Source: Rhizopus arrhizus
Taxonomy: Eukaryota > Mucoromycota > Mucoromycetes > Mucorales > Rhizopodaceae
NCBI GenBank assembly: GCA_024220505.1
Contig: JAKZZE010000001.1
Location: forward strand, 248,001-312,000
Reading direction: 5' to 3'
DNA length: 64,000 nucleotides
Shown piece by piece: positions 50,401 through 62,791 of the stretch. A program made the position numbers and the translations under genes. Position 1 is the stretch's first letter; every line of letters begins with the position of its first letter. The notes below the pieces were generated by a model. It saw only the letters and a program-made list of their open reading frames with translations, was not told the origin of the DNA and did not search any database.

Positions 50401-53400
50401 TCCTCGAAATGATCAAAATCTACAGCAACGATTAAAGACATATGTGTTTAAAGGCCTTATTGATAGTGATAAAACAATTTCAGAGGACATGTTTAACTAT
50501 ATTGAAACTGTTTATCAGTTAGAAAGCGACGTTCACAAAGCATTGTTTAAAATTATACAGTAAGAAAACAATCACTTTTTGATGCACTAGCTTTAATTTC
50601 TTTCTCTTTTCTGTATTTTAGTAACATGTATAATCCTGATACTGAAGACATTTATTTGCTTTACTGTACTCAAATGATTCTAAGGAATGCTAAAAAGAGT
50701 TACCAATACGAGAAACCAATTTTTGAGAACCCATTGCCTAACGCAAGATTTGACATCAATTATCATAAAATTCATACATCATGGCAAAAGAATCTCTCCA
50801 TGACGCCACTTTTTGCGCCTACCCAAGAAAGAACGGTAATTTAATTGAATAGACTGTTGCAAAGAATGAAACTGACTTTTTTATTTAGATGAATGCAGAG
50901 GACATTGAACTTAATATTAGAGCTACGCAAAGATCAATAGAATTCACTCAAACACAGACTCTTGGTAAATCACTTTTTTCAACACAGGATGAAGAGAGCA
51001 ATTACATAGAACATCTAGATGATAGTGCTGAAGATATATTGATTCGCCAAAATGAGTAAGAGACATATGTAGTATGACCTTTGTTTGTGCAATAACGTTT
51101 ATTATATTTTTTTTCGTTAATTTCAGGGCAAGAGGAAAAGCGCCTAGTATTAGAGACGATTATTATCAAATGCGATTTACAAAATCTAAAAAGGGAGCTG
51201 TCAACAGATATCATGCGACAAGAAATGAAGAGCTCAAAAAGAGATTACTACATCTTAAAAATATCAGAAAAGAATTTCAAGAGAAAAAAGTTACCATGTG
51301 TCGCGCCTATCGTGTTGGTATGCTATGTTCTTTTTATATTATACAAAAACAAGCTAACACTTTTTTAATCTTTATATGTACATAGGAGAACTTCCTGATA
51401 TCCAAATTAGCTATAAAGACCTACTGAGTCCTTTAGAAGTAATCTCAGGTTCTGACTACAATATCTCTCGTTTGCTGTTTAGTAGTTTAATCGTTGGTAT
51501 TGTTAATGAAAGTAATAAAGAGGTACGTCAACTAAAATGTTTACATGTGCATTGTGTGAATTAAACCCTTATTTTATAAATAGGACTATAAACAACAAGT
51601 AATTCAATACATTAGCGACAATCTTTATGAAAGTTCTCTCTTTTTTACTCCAACCATTGGCTCTTTCTTGCGAATATTCTTTGATCTGGATGTTGTAAAT
51701 ATTGAGAGTAAATTGATAAAAAAGCTTAGCATCAAGAGCTCAAATCACCATATTGGAATATCTTTACTTGAAAAGCAATTGTGTTTAGGAGATACTTCTG
51801 AGAACAGTAAGAGATTTATTAACATTATTAAATACATCCAAATAAATTCATATAAATACAGGTTCAAAAAGAAGAAGAAAAACTGATTCATCTATTCAAA
51901 TTTCAAAAGAAAAAGAAAAATGGATTGATCTTTCTCTACTGTACAAGGCTATTGATGAACCCAGTCTATTTCGCAGTATTTATCAAAGTTACGTGGCGAC
52001 TTACGATACTCCTAAAAGTATAGATAAATAATTGGATTACAAAGCATTTTTTCCTTTCCTAATCGTTATATAATAGAGGCTATTGATTCAGAAGTTCTAG
52101 GTGATTATGCTGCGGCGTATAATCAATTTGCACAATCAAAGGAGTCATTAGTTGGTTTTGTAAGCGAGGTTGAACTTCATCTTTGGCAAGAAGAAATGTT
52201 GCACTGCTATGAAAAGTTAACACAATGGGACGATATTGTTAAAGATGTGAACGCTGCATTACCAGAAAAGAGTTATTATAAACTATGGAATCCTGAATAT
52301 CAAGTGAGTATCAATTGAATTTAATTTCTTGAAAAAGCAAATATATAATATTTATATCTCTAGGATCCTTATCTTTACCATTTCATAAGAAGCTTTACAA
52401 AGTTACGTCATGGCCTTCATGATGAATATGGGAGCGAAGTACCCTGGTGTGATGAGAATCCTAATCCACTTTTTGCATTTATTGATAAATCATTTAAAAA
52501 TGCTAACCAAAGAGAATATCTGTTGAGAAACTACGCTTGCGGTAAGAAGCCTTGTGCAAATTCCGGATTTATTTCAATCATTTACCAAAAACTTGCTAGA
52601 TTTAACTCTTGCTTCTATCTATCAGAAAAAATATGATCAAGGAGATCAACTCATAAGAAAATCATACGAATCACTATTGATTGCATGGACGACGCTGCAT
52701 CCACTAGCGCATACAAGTCGTTTAGCAAAACTGGCTGACTTAGAGAGGGTAGAGTGTTGATTTATGTCTTTTATTCCATGTACACTTAATCTTTTTTCTT
52801 TTTTTTTTTTAAAAAAAAAACAAGACTGTAGAATTAGAAGATTACATCAATCTTGTTCTTGACATCAAAAAAAGTAGTGTCAGTTCTGCAAAAATCCCTG
52901 ATTTTTTTAAAGCATTGACATCACGGTAATAGTTAAATTATATATAAAGAAAAAACGTATTTATTCAATATTACGTATCTTTAGATATCCAGATACTCAA
53001 GTTGACCCTATTGATTTATGGGATGATATTATTGAATCAAGAATGGTTTTTATTGAAGATATATTCACCTTTGTAGATGAAGAGGTATGGGAATATTTCA
53101 GATCTTAAACGTTCCTTTTATAAGCTCACGCATACAAATGCATATATAGTCCTTGAATATAAGCAAGATTAGTCTTCAAGCAAAGTTCTTGAACGAGATT
53201 ATTGATGCTTCCCGAATTCAACACAACTTTAATGTCTTTGTAAGCCGACAAAGCAAACTCAAAAAATTAGGTGCTGTGAAGGAATTTAATCTAAATAGGA
53301 TCCGACAATATTATCATGAAGTCAAAAGACTATCCAAAGACAATCCGAAGAGGCTCTCGTTCATGCAGTATGCTCTTTCGAGAGCCCTTGTTTATGATGT

Positions 53401-56400
53401 AAAAAATGTTATTCGTATGCAGGAAAAAATTGTATACAACTAACACTTTGTAGATACCTCCAAATGCCATGATTGAAGAAATATATGATATAAAGATGAA
53501 TGTAGCCAGTATCTTTAGTGTTATAAAAAATGAGATTATTGAATCACCCGTCTTGTATGAGAAGCTAATGCAAAGTGAGATCGTAAAGAGGGCAGTGAAT
53601 GTCATCAAAGTACAAGATGCAGATGACTTCTTAAATTATTTAGAATATACAGGGTACGAGTATTTAAAAAAAACGTTGGATACTGTAGCTGAACAAGTAA
53701 AGTATGCCTTTGCTTATTTGATATTGTTACTTATTTAAAAATAGGATACTTTATATACAAATGGCTTATGGAAATTGGGGAAGTACTGTGATGAGTCTTT
53801 GAGTAGCATGAATCCTTCTTCCATGATACAACCAACTATCAACTCCATAGAATACACTAAAGTTGTATTTAACTGTTATATGAAGGCTATGGATAGAGGT
53901 CACAAAATTGCCGCTGAAAGATTTCCTAGGCTATTAGAGCTTGTAGAATTGTATCCCGAAACAGGCGCAACCTTTGTTGAATGTGTAAATGCTTGATCTA
54001 AACAAGTTCAGTGTATATCTAATTTTATTGTTTTTTAATAGTCAAAGAAATTTGGATCAACATGGCTGTATATCAGATGGATCCCACAGTTGGTATCAAT
54101 ATTTGACTTATCTATTGCCAAGTTTATATATCCAGTGACCAAAAGATTAGCAGAAAGTTATCCTAAGGCTTTATATTACCCTTTCCATATCAGTTACGAA
54201 CATTATCAACTGGTGAAGGACAGGATACCAAGAGAAAACTATGAGTTCATTCAAAAAATTAAGCATGCTATCCGATCACCCATTATGGAAGAATTCTGTA
54301 ACGAATTGAAGCGCTTAACGGATCCTGAACATATTGTGAAGGATTTTATTGACTTTTTATATGTAATGTATAGAAAAAAAATATCTGTAATCTTGTTTAT
54401 AACCTGTTTGCTTTTCAAAAAAAAAAAAAAAAAAAAATAGTCTATTATCTTGAATGAAAATGTAAATGAAGAATATATGGAAGCATTATATGGAGGTTTT
54501 AGTCAGCTTTTGTTAAATCCATACAGCAGCAGATTGGGAAGTATCCCAAAGGCATTTGCTCAGAAGCATGGTCGTCAATTGATAGAGCTTATGGGTAAAA
54601 ATGGTAGTAAATTGAAGAAGATGAACCATGATACTTTGAAGAAGATTTTAGTCTATGTAGAAGACGTTATCATGAAACAAAAGCCCTCTTCAAGAACTGG
54701 AGCTGACTTATTAAAGTCTTACTCGCCATGGTTAGCATCTTATAGAAGCAGCGAGTTTGACGAGGTAAGTTAGCCTAAGAAAAAATGAATTGAAAGGTTA
54801 ATGTGTATATATGGTAGGAATTGGAAGTTCCTGGACAATATAATGGATTCGCAAAACCATACCCAGAGTTTCACGCAAAAGTAGCTAGTATTGATGGAAG
54901 AATACTTGTGATGTCATCTATTAGAAAGCCAAAAAGAATTCGTATTTATGGTACAGATGAAAGAGAATATTTGTTTTTAGTGAAAGGAGGTGAAGATCTT
55001 CGACTGGATCAACGTATTGAACAGCTTTTCAAAGTAATGAATGATATGGTTTCCAAAAATGCTTTCTGTCTATCTCACAGTATTCAAATCGCTACTTACA
55101 ACGTTCCGTATTGCTTTTACTGACATAAATAGTTGTACTTATATTTCATTTTTAGGTAATTCCAATGACCACAAATCTTGGTTTAATCGAATGGGTTGAT
55201 AATACCAAACCTCTTCGCGCATGTATTGAACAGGCATTAGATAATAAGTCTAGAATGATTCGTGTACAAGATAGATACCGTGCCTGGATTGCACAAAAAG
55301 GAGGAAAAGGAATAGGTAGGTTTGAAGAGCAAAAGGGGCTACTTTTATTTATTTGTTCTTGCAATAGTTGGTTATCAGAAAGCATTTTCGCTTCCGCGGG
55401 ATGATGTTATGCAACATTACAAAGAGACAACTTCCATTATTAAACCAACTCTTTTGCGCGAGTTTTTAATGAAGCTTTCTTCATCACCTGAAGCATTCTT
55501 ATTTTTAAGAAAGAGATTTGCTCACAGTCTTGCAGCTATATCCATTTTCGGATACATACTTGGTATTGGAGACCGACACTTGGAGAATTTCTTACTTGAT
55601 TTGAAAAGGTAAACTATAATGTGTTTTCCTCTTGTTTTCTCGCTAAAAGAAAGAATGAAATTGCAGTGGACGTCTGATTCCGATTGACTTTGGCCATGCG
55701 TTTGGTTCCGCTACAGAAATGCTACCAATTCCAGAATTAGTGCCATTTAGATTAACACCGCAATTAATTGGAGCTTTTGAGCCACTAGGTGTGTCTGGAA
55801 TATTAGAAGTAGCAATGATTAATATTCTGGAAGGTGAGAAAATAAGTAAAAAGATAAATGATCAAGTTTTACTTATAATTTGTTTAGCTATACGAGATGA
55901 TAAAGAATTGCTACTAAATATTATGGATATATTTGTAAAAGAGCCTTTACTTGACTGGAAAAAAGCTGCTGTGAAACAAGCTAAGGACCAAAGTAATGAT
56001 AATTTAGAGAAATTTTATTAATGGCTCATTATTACAACTTTTATAGACACTGAGCGCAATGCCGGATCATCCGAAGTGAATACCTCTTCATCAAGCACAG
56101 ATGAAGTCAAATGGTATCCACAACAAAAACTGGATATTGCAAGAAAGAAATTGGAAGGAGTTAATCCGGCCGGTAAACTATACAATCTTGATATTCACCA
56201 TGCAATATTTCTTTATCTTATTTTTTCCAATTAGATATTGTTGTAGAAATACTTAAGAATGGACACAGCAAATACAGATATTTTGAGGATGTATGCAAAG
56301 TTGCTTATGGAGAAAATTCAGAGAATATTCGGGCAAAAATGCTTGGGAAAAACTGTGAAGATCCAAAAGAACAAGTACAGTGTCTCATTGATTTAGCTAC

Positions 56401-56452
56401 TGATCCAGCTGTTCTTGGGTTGATGTGGATTGGTTGGCAGCCCTTTTTGTAG
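41482..56452 (+). CDS. PRKDC: DNA-dependent protein kinase catalytic subunit (DNA-PKcs), 48 exons
   Basis: PIKK-family Ser/Thr kinase of non-homologous end joining, recruited by Ku to DNA ends. I traced 48 exons whose phases all agree: total 12,219 nt, 4,072 aa (human 4,128). Exons 1-18: 41482-41635, 41691-41866, 41917-42558, 42616-42672, 42727-42911, 42964-43220, 43278-43945, 43993-44641, 44698-45567, 45624-46331, 46397-46668, 46730-46801, 46852-47010, 47075-47106, 47153-47384, 47440-47516, 47565-47768, 47832-48054. Exons 19-48: from 48137 onward, last 56235-56452. The N-terminal HEAT array includes TAIRGIGYFSKACALI and MPNWMQRFRKAF. The ABCDE-like region has MTPLFAPTQ, IRATQ, FTQTQT; then GELPDIQISYKDLLSPL. 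The kinase has EVPGQYNGFAKPYPEFH, LVKGGEDLRLDQR (Lys about 3677), LGIGDRHLENF (about 3838), IDFGHAFGSATEMLP (about 3857). The FATC end is DPAVLGLMWIGWQPFL. EVPGQY and GHAFGSAT wording separates it from TOR, ATM, ATR, SMG1 and TRRAP. Confidence 0.95.
48055..48136 (+). other. U12-type AT-AC intron in the DNA-PKcs gene
   Basis: 82 nt intron. 5' splice site ATATCCTTTTT matches the U12 consensus; TTCCTTAAC at 48118-48126 matches the U12 branch-site consensus; the 3' end TTTTAC|GCC is AC, 10 nt downstream of the branch site. No GT occurs where the frame must leave the upstream exon. Joining CAG to GCC gives FKLMQALYETLPSEM in phase 0. Confidence 0.92.
50622..51055 (+). other. DNA-PKcs exons carrying ABCDE-like TQ cluster
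   Basis: Exons 50622-50835 and 50889-51055 encode MTPLFAPTQ (TQ at about residue 2615), IRATQ (about 2632), FTQTQT (about 2639 and 2641) and FSTQDEE (about 2651). In human DNA-PKcs the equivalent segment carries autophosphorylation sites T2609, T2638 and T2647 within MFVETQ, IRATQ and TLTQT. Confidence 0.85.
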
Positions 56453-57987
56453 GGTTGTACAAATAATTCAACATTTTTAGTGTTTGCATGCATACAACAC
56501 GGTTATTTTTTGGTGTCAAATCTCAAGTTTATTAGTTTACAATATCATAACCTCTTTTCTATAAAGTATCGCTGAGAAAAATGCGAGCTTCATAATAATA
56601 AACTAATCAAGATGAAGTCTTTTTTTCAGCATTCATAATCATGTATAAAAATTATTAAAACAATTTATTACAATTTGCTTTATAGTTTCTTTTCTTACTT
56701 TTAATAAGAGAGACATCATAAATTAGAGACGTCTTTGCTCAACATTTTTAAAGAAAACTTAAGCAATATGCTCCTTATAAAAAAAACATTTTAAAAAAGA
56801 CATATCAAGATGGCCACAGAAAGTGGTTGATGAAAGGAACACAGTGTATCGCTCACCATTTACAAAGATATATATGTCTTGCAGTTTTTTATTATTATCA
56901 ATTAACAAAGCATTTTCCTACCCATCATCACTTTTCTCAATATATCCAGCATGAAAGACATAGAAAAATTATGTTTATGTGAGATTTTATTAGTTTTTAT
57001 TTTTAGAGTTGCTTAAGGATGAAATTGTGGTCTAATTTGCCTAAATTGTATCATTTGCACTCATCATACCAGTTTCGGTATTCGTGAACATACAAGTGTG
57101 CCAAGTTCACTAAAACCTATGGTTGTCCTTCTTGTTGAATCTTTACTTTACTTTTTCTAGACCTATACTTTGAATCCTTTAATCATTCTACAAATAGTGT
57201 CCTTGATTACATAATACTTGAGCACAATTTCATCTACCTTTAAGACATTTTTAATTTTTATTAAAAAGACTTATAACACAGCGCATAATATTTCTAAACC
57301 ATATACAGATGATGAAAATATGGCCATTCATAGCCATGCTGGATACTTTACATCTGTCCGAAGCTAAGAGTCATAAGCTCTAAATTGGAATTATGACGAG
57401 AATTTGGACCGAAAAATGTTAAATTGGCAAGATGATGCTTGAAAAAATAGTAATTGCTGTGATGTGTATAAATAAGAACAATTAAATAAAGCTTAAAAGA
57501 CTTGTCCATTTTTCAGTAAAGAAAAGCATCATTTGGAGTTTCAATTGTTTATATCTTGAATGAATATGACTTTTGTAAAGCATAAGCTATTAGCAATTAC
57601 CATCTTTATTAAGTAAGCATTCATTTAAATAGTAAATAAACAACAGCTTTATCTCTCAAAGAAAAACGTATAGTGCTCAAAGGATAAATTTGTAATACAT
57701 TATGAAAAAAGACGTAATGACGTTTGAATATGTAAGCTTCTTTTGTATGTGCGTTTCAATGAACAAAGATGAGTTAGCATACTGGGTTCGTGATATAGTG
57801 CCTCTAAATACATAATCATGGCTGATAAAATGAATGCGTATCTCACTGTTAACAATGAAAGCTAAGAGACTCAAAACTACGCAGACAAAATTAATTCAAT
57901 TTCCGAAAGGAAAATAGCATGGTTGCTTGCAGCAGTCAAAGCTTTTCTCTTATTTTTCTTTTATTTTCAAAAAAAAGAAAAAAAAAA
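56453..57987. other. Intergenic region
   Basis: 1.5 kb of AT-rich sequence after DNA-PKcs. No gene found; short broken frames near 57050-57160 are unrecognised. The last part is the promoter of the LYR-protein gene, with an A-rich leader directly at the ATG. Confidence 0.45.
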
Positions 57988-58292
57988 ATGCCTGGCCCGT
58001 TGAAACGCTCAGGGTTACAAACTGAAGTTATTCATTTTTACAGAAAATGTTTTCGGGCAGCAAGAGAGAAACCAATAGTAGGCCATAAAAAAAATGAAGG
58101 TGTAATCAAATTAAACTGACATTTTTTTTTGAAAAGGAAAGTCGTCCTCGTTTTCATGCGTTTATACGCAAAGAATTCAAGCAGCACAATATAAGAAGAA
58201 CTGATTTTGCAACAATAGAGTACATGTTAAGAAAAGGACAAAAGCAGTTTGAAACATATAGTCAAAAAGGCGTAAAAGATATTCATGTTTAA
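57988..58292 (+). CDS. SDHAF1: SDHAF1-like LYR-family protein (succinate dehydrogenase assembly factor)
   Basis: Small mitochondrial matrix protein of the complex-I LYR family, expected to help insert Fe-S clusters into the SDH iron-sulphur subunit. Two exons, 57988-58077 and 58137-58292, give 81 aa, similar to yeast Sdh6 (79 aa). RSGLQTEVIHFYRKCFRAAR corresponds to the family N-terminus (Leu-Tyr-Arg motif here as FYRK), followed by KPI; exon 2 supplies ESRPRFHAFIRKEFKQH, and IEYMLRKGQKQFETY, the SDHAF1-type second half. Without the splice the frame ends after 43 residues with a nonsense tail. Convergent with the CX9C gene at 58340, 48 bp away. Confidence 0.85.
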
Positions 58293-58339
58293 AACATATT
58301 GCGTGTGTACATATTTATATAAAATCTATGTTTTTGCTT

Positions 58340-58712
58340 CTATTTCTTTTGTTGTTCTTCGTTGAAAGTCACTGAGGCAGCTTCCGTACATAAGTACAAT
58401 TCTTTAAATACTGGGATACAATTTCTAGGGTCCTCAGTGTTTTCTTGTAAGCATTTATCATAAGCATTGATTTGTGGTGTACATTGTGTCTTGACATACT
58501 TTATAATACCAACACTAACAAAAACGATATGAATCAAATTGAGCTAATTCTTTGTGTGCGTGCTTTTACTTTTCTTCAGAACATTTATTTAAAGCATTCT
58601 TTTGTTGTCTGCAACTTTTATCCCAGCTGTGAGGATAGTTCTCAACACATTTTTGGTACATTTCTAATTGAAGTGCGCATTTTTCACGAACTTCTTTAAG
58701 TGTATCATCCAT
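58340..58712 (-). CDS. CHCHD5: CHCHD5/Mix14-like protein with four CX9C motifs
   Basis: Small intermembrane-space protein imported through Mia40 oxidative folding. Minus-strand exons 58712-58570 and 58514-58340; 105 aa (human CHCHD5 has 110). Two complete CHCH units: CALQLEMYQKC plus CRQQKNALNKC in exon 1, and CTPQINAYDKC plus CIPVFKELYLC in exon 2, each C followed by nine residues and C. The intron separates the two hairpins. Precise role is unknown in this family. Confidence 0.85.
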
Positions 58713-58925
58713 CTTGTTTAAAATATAAGAAAAAAAAAGGCTTTAGCACTTAAACCTTTGGCGACTGTAAAAATTATATTTTATCAAAGTCACAGAATAT
58801 CTCATCCAATGAGTTTCAATAAGATCTGTTTCCAGTGCCCGCGGTGCCAAATTACACATAACGAAATCCATAATGCGGATCGTGAACCTTAATGAGTGAA
58901 AAATAAATAAGATTTAACAGATTTT
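58713..58925. other. Short intergenic gap
   Basis: About 210 bp, upstream of the CX9C gene and downstream of the unresolved minus-strand gene. Nothing recognised. Confidence 0.35.
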
Positions 58926-59837
58926 ATTAAAAAGGCGAAATGAATCCTCTGGTCTTGACAATACTGATCTCTGGACTCTCAGCTGCTGTATGCTTTCTGT
59001 TATCTGGCGTGCCCATTGGAGATTTACTATTGACGGCTTTTCTTTTACTGATAAACAATTGGTCATTCGTGCTATGTCGCAGTTTGCCACCCTCAAAAGG
59101 GGCAGACTCGACCTTGACTAGCTTAAACTCTGTTTCTCTTGCTTCACACCGCTCTTAGACGTGTGACTCCTATTATATTTTATAAATAAAAATAACCTAT
59201 TTACAAAAAAAAAGAAAAAAAAGAAAAGGCGGAATGGGCACATAGTATCTAAAATACATTGAGTTGTCCACGCCAGATCAATAAAGTAAAAGGGAAACTG
59301 AAAAACCTTTTGAGCATAAAGGCAAAAATGTAGAAGAAGAGAAGAAGTAATAGACAATACTTGAAGTACTTGAAACTAATTCTGGGGTAACCACTTTAAG
59401 AATCAAGCACCAGGCTCTAGAGTGATATTTGGGATCTCTTCATGGGCTAAGTAATCGAATTCATATAGTGATGTATAAATAACGGGACATCGAACTCTCC
59501 AAGTGACAGCTTTCTGGGGAAACAGGGGTGGTTTCTTAGGCAATTGATTCAGCAGGAAAGACAGATGATCAAGGACCGAGAGAGGCATTTGTGATTGACG
59601 ATACATGTGCAAGCAACGGAATAGAGTGCTTTTTTGTAAAAAAAATAAAATAAAATAAAATAAGAAAAATTACTGGTGTAAGAAAAGCTGAAGATAAATA
59701 AGTACAACAAAGGCGTTACTGAGAGGATATTTTTATGTATCAGCCAACTTGTCTAAGTTAAAAGGCTCGCCTTTAATTTCAAAGTCTATTCCTTCAGTGC
59801 CATTCCCGTTTACGATAGTTCCCTGCATCATCTTCAT
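58926..59837 (-). CDS. Unidentified minus-strand gene, possibly broken
   Basis: Protein-like pieces on the minus strand, in order: from ATG 59837, MQGTIVNGNGTEGIDFEIK and GEPFNLDKLADT; an in-frame TAA near 59733; then in the same frame YPLSNAFVVLIYLQLFLHQ; after a probable intron, TLFRCLHMYRQSQMPLSVLD, PKKPPLFPQKAVTWRVRCPV and SLYEFDYLAHEEIPNITLEP (59630-59405); and, after another gap, VKVESAPFEGGKLRHSTND to ISIVKTRGFISPF (about 59130-58940). It reads like one conserved gene with introns, but the TAA and the middle junctions are unresolved. I do not recognise the family. The plus-strand frame at 58940-59158 is its shadow. Confidence 0.4.
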
Positions 59838-60521
59838 GCAAAAATAGTATGCTCATAAAATAAACGTAAAGTATTACTAATATAGTATAAGAACCATAAG
59901 AGAGTCTAAGCCAACTTTGAACAAAATGTATCTCTAATCAGGTTTGAAAAATACTCCTAATTAAGTTTAAAAAGTTGTTCCAAACTAAATGGGTGGATGC
60001 ACCAAATCATTTTCAAAAATGATACCATTTGAGAATGGACGCACTGTATTATAAAAGAAGTATAGTAAAGTGGAAAAGCTTCGCTTCAAACATCCCCTTT
60101 CTCTTTGGTATTAAATAAATAACCAATACAATCGGGTTTGTATTTATCTATTGCTTACATGTGATGGACTTATTTTAAATAAAATATTATATTGAGGATT
60201 ATGAAAATACAACGGCTTCAAAAAAGTGTACAAGGTTTGCTTTTTTTCCTGTTCATGTCATTTTCATTGGAATACCCCCCCCTGATTGCTTCATCTTATG
60301 CAAGCAAGTCATGCCATTTTGTCTGTGCATAATGCCACAATGAAGCTCATTTTAGAATTCTTTAATTGAGACTAGACCGGTAATTTAGATAAAGAACTAA
60401 TTTATCATTTTACATAGCTTTTAAAGATAAAAGACTCATCAAATATGTACAGTGCTCATACTTTTCTTTTTCTTCAAAAAGCGTAATATTTATGTTTTAT
60501 CGGTAAAGGCTTTATATAAAG
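59838..60521. other. Divergent intergenic region
   Basis: About 680 bp between the unresolved minus-strand gene and the aminotransferase gene. AT-rich with a C8 run near 60277; no gene. Confidence 0.4.
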
Positions 60522-62302
60522 ATGATTCAACCTATTATACGAGTAAATATTATTCGACAATTTCGATTCTTAAGAACCAGGTTATTTTCAACAGTAACAC
60601 TTGTTAGAAGATCAAAAGGTAAAATAAAAAATAAAACTGGAATCAAATAATGTGGTATGTTGTATATCTAAATAATGTCTTATTCTAGATGTGGAAAAAT
60701 CAAGCAAAATATTGACGAGAGAAACAATTAACCCATATGTAAAGAGTGCAGAATATGCTGTACTTGGTACTATACCTGCTCATGCTGAAATCATCAACAA
60801 GGTACGTACATTCATTAACAAACATCAATCTTTTTATTCATCTCGCCCTTTTTTCATACTTTTTTTTTTACAACATAATAACAGATAATAAAGACAGAAC
60901 CAGAAAGATTCAAATTCGATAAAATTGTTTCTTGTAACATTGGAAATCCTCATATATTCAACCAAAAGCCTATCACCTTTTTTCGACAGGTAAGAAAAAA
61001 AAATAACAGTAAAAACGAGTTATAAAACTAACATATCGTATATAGGTTACTTCACTTTTAGAAAATGAAGATTTATTAAAGCAAGAAAATAGGGAAATAG
61101 TAAGAAAACTTTATCCTGAAGATGCCATTGCACGAGCAGAGACACTTTCAAAGCATATTGGTCCTCTAGGAGCCTATTCAGAATCCAAGGGTATCTTGCA
61201 CATTCGTGAAAATATCGCAAAATTCATTGAACTTAGAGATGGGTACAAGGCATGCCCAGAAACCATCTTTTTGACACAAGGCGCAGGAGAAGGTATCCAG
61301 AGGGTGCTTCAAATACTCCATCAACCCTGTCATACCCAACAGACAGGAGTCATGATCCCCATCCCACAATATCCAATTTATACAGCGGCCCTTCAACTGA
61401 TGGGCGCTAAGCCTGTTCCTTATTACTTGGACAGCGGCAAGCATTTTGCACTTGACCTCGAACGTCTTCAACAGTCAGTTCGCGAAGCTCGCCAGCAGGA
61501 CATCCATGTACGTGCGTTGGTTGTCATCAATCCAGGAAATCCTACAGGTCAATGTTTACCAGAGGAAAACATACGAGAGGTAATTCAGTTTTGTCACGAG
61601 GAAGGCCTTGTGGTACTTGCAGACGAGGTCTATCAAGCCAATGTTTTTCAGCCAAAGAACCATCCCTTTCACAGCTTCAGAAAGGTTCTCATGTCGATGG
61701 ACCCCAAATATGGACGACAGGAGCTTTTTTCATTTCATTCGATCTCCAAGGGCATGATAGGTGAATGCGGTCGACGTGGTGGGTACGTAGAGTGTTTGAA
61801 TATTGATTCAGGAGTGCTCGAGGAGCTTTACAAGGTATTTTCTATTTTCTCAGGTGCCAATATACAAGGTCAAATCATGGTCGATCTCATGGTCCATCCG
61901 CCTGTGGAAGGGGATCCCTCATACCCTCAATACAAGACTGAGATGGATGCGATTCACACATCCTACCACAGGAGAGCTCAAAAGCTCGCTGAATGCTTCA
62001 ATCGGTTGGAAGGTGTTAGCTGTGATGATGCCAAGGGAGCAATGTACCTCTTTCCTCGGATTCGATTACCTCCAAGTGCCATAATAGAAGCTCGACGTGC
62101 GAGCATGTCTCCTGACAACTTTTATGCACTCGCTCTGCTCAATGAAACTGGTATCTGCGTCGTACCTGGATCTGGCTTTGGCCAAGAGCCAGGTACATTT
62201 CATATTCGATGTTCCTTTTTGCCGGAGGAGTCTTTATTTGATAAACTCTGTTTGGATATTGAACAATTTCATAAGGGATTTATGGAACAGTACAAAGGTT
62301 GA
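60522..62302 (+). CDS. ALT1: Alanine aminotransferase, probably mitochondrial
   Basis: PLP enzyme interconverting alanine + 2-oxoglutarate with pyruvate + glutamate. Four exons: 60522-60618, 60689-60801, 60885-60989, 61046-62302; 523 aa. The first 30 residues are rich in Arg with few acids (RVNIIRQFRFLRTRLFSTVT), a good mitochondrial presequence. Core: NPYVKSAEYAVLGTIPAHAE, SCNIGNPHIFNQKPITFFRQ, HIGPLGAYSESKGILHIREN, FLTQGAGEGIQRVLQ, IPIPQYPIYTAAL, VINPGNPTGQCL, VLADEVYQANVF, and FHSISKGMIGECGRRGGY with the PLP Schiff-base lysine. The end has GICVVPGSGFGQEPGTFHIR, the substrate-carboxylate Arg region. This wording is the ALT/AlaAT subgroup rather than aspartate or tyrosine aminotransferases. 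Confidence 0.95.
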
Positions 62303-62729
62303 CAGACATTTTTTATAAAACAATAAAGTTTGATGACAATTGGAACTATAAAATTGTTTTCCCTACTGCAAATGGACTCTTTACAGGCACAAATTAAATT
62401 GAAAACATATCCAATCATAGAACGGTTTTACCGTCTAATTTTTTTGTGAGGTTTGTCATGGATATCAATCTGATTTTCATATAAAAAAGTTAATTAAATA
62501 ATGAAACCAATTTTGATCGAGAACCTTCCAGATCGTAAACTAAATAAATGAATTGTTGTAAATATCCTACCTTCTAGAGATAAAAGGTTTCAATTTCAGA
62601 GAATTGAGATGAGTATTATAGCTTAAAAAAGCCAAAGAAATTTAGTAACCTTAAATCAATCTAATGTTGACTTGGATTGATTAAATCTATAATAAACGTG
62701 CCTCAAATAATTATTGCCAGTTGCCAAGA

Positions 62730-62791
<62 letters not shown>

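Noticed and set aside
58940..59158. Plus-strand frame with hydrophobic residues (possible membrane peptide)
   Set aside because: It overlaps a more protein-like minus-strand frame ending ISIVKTRGFISPF.
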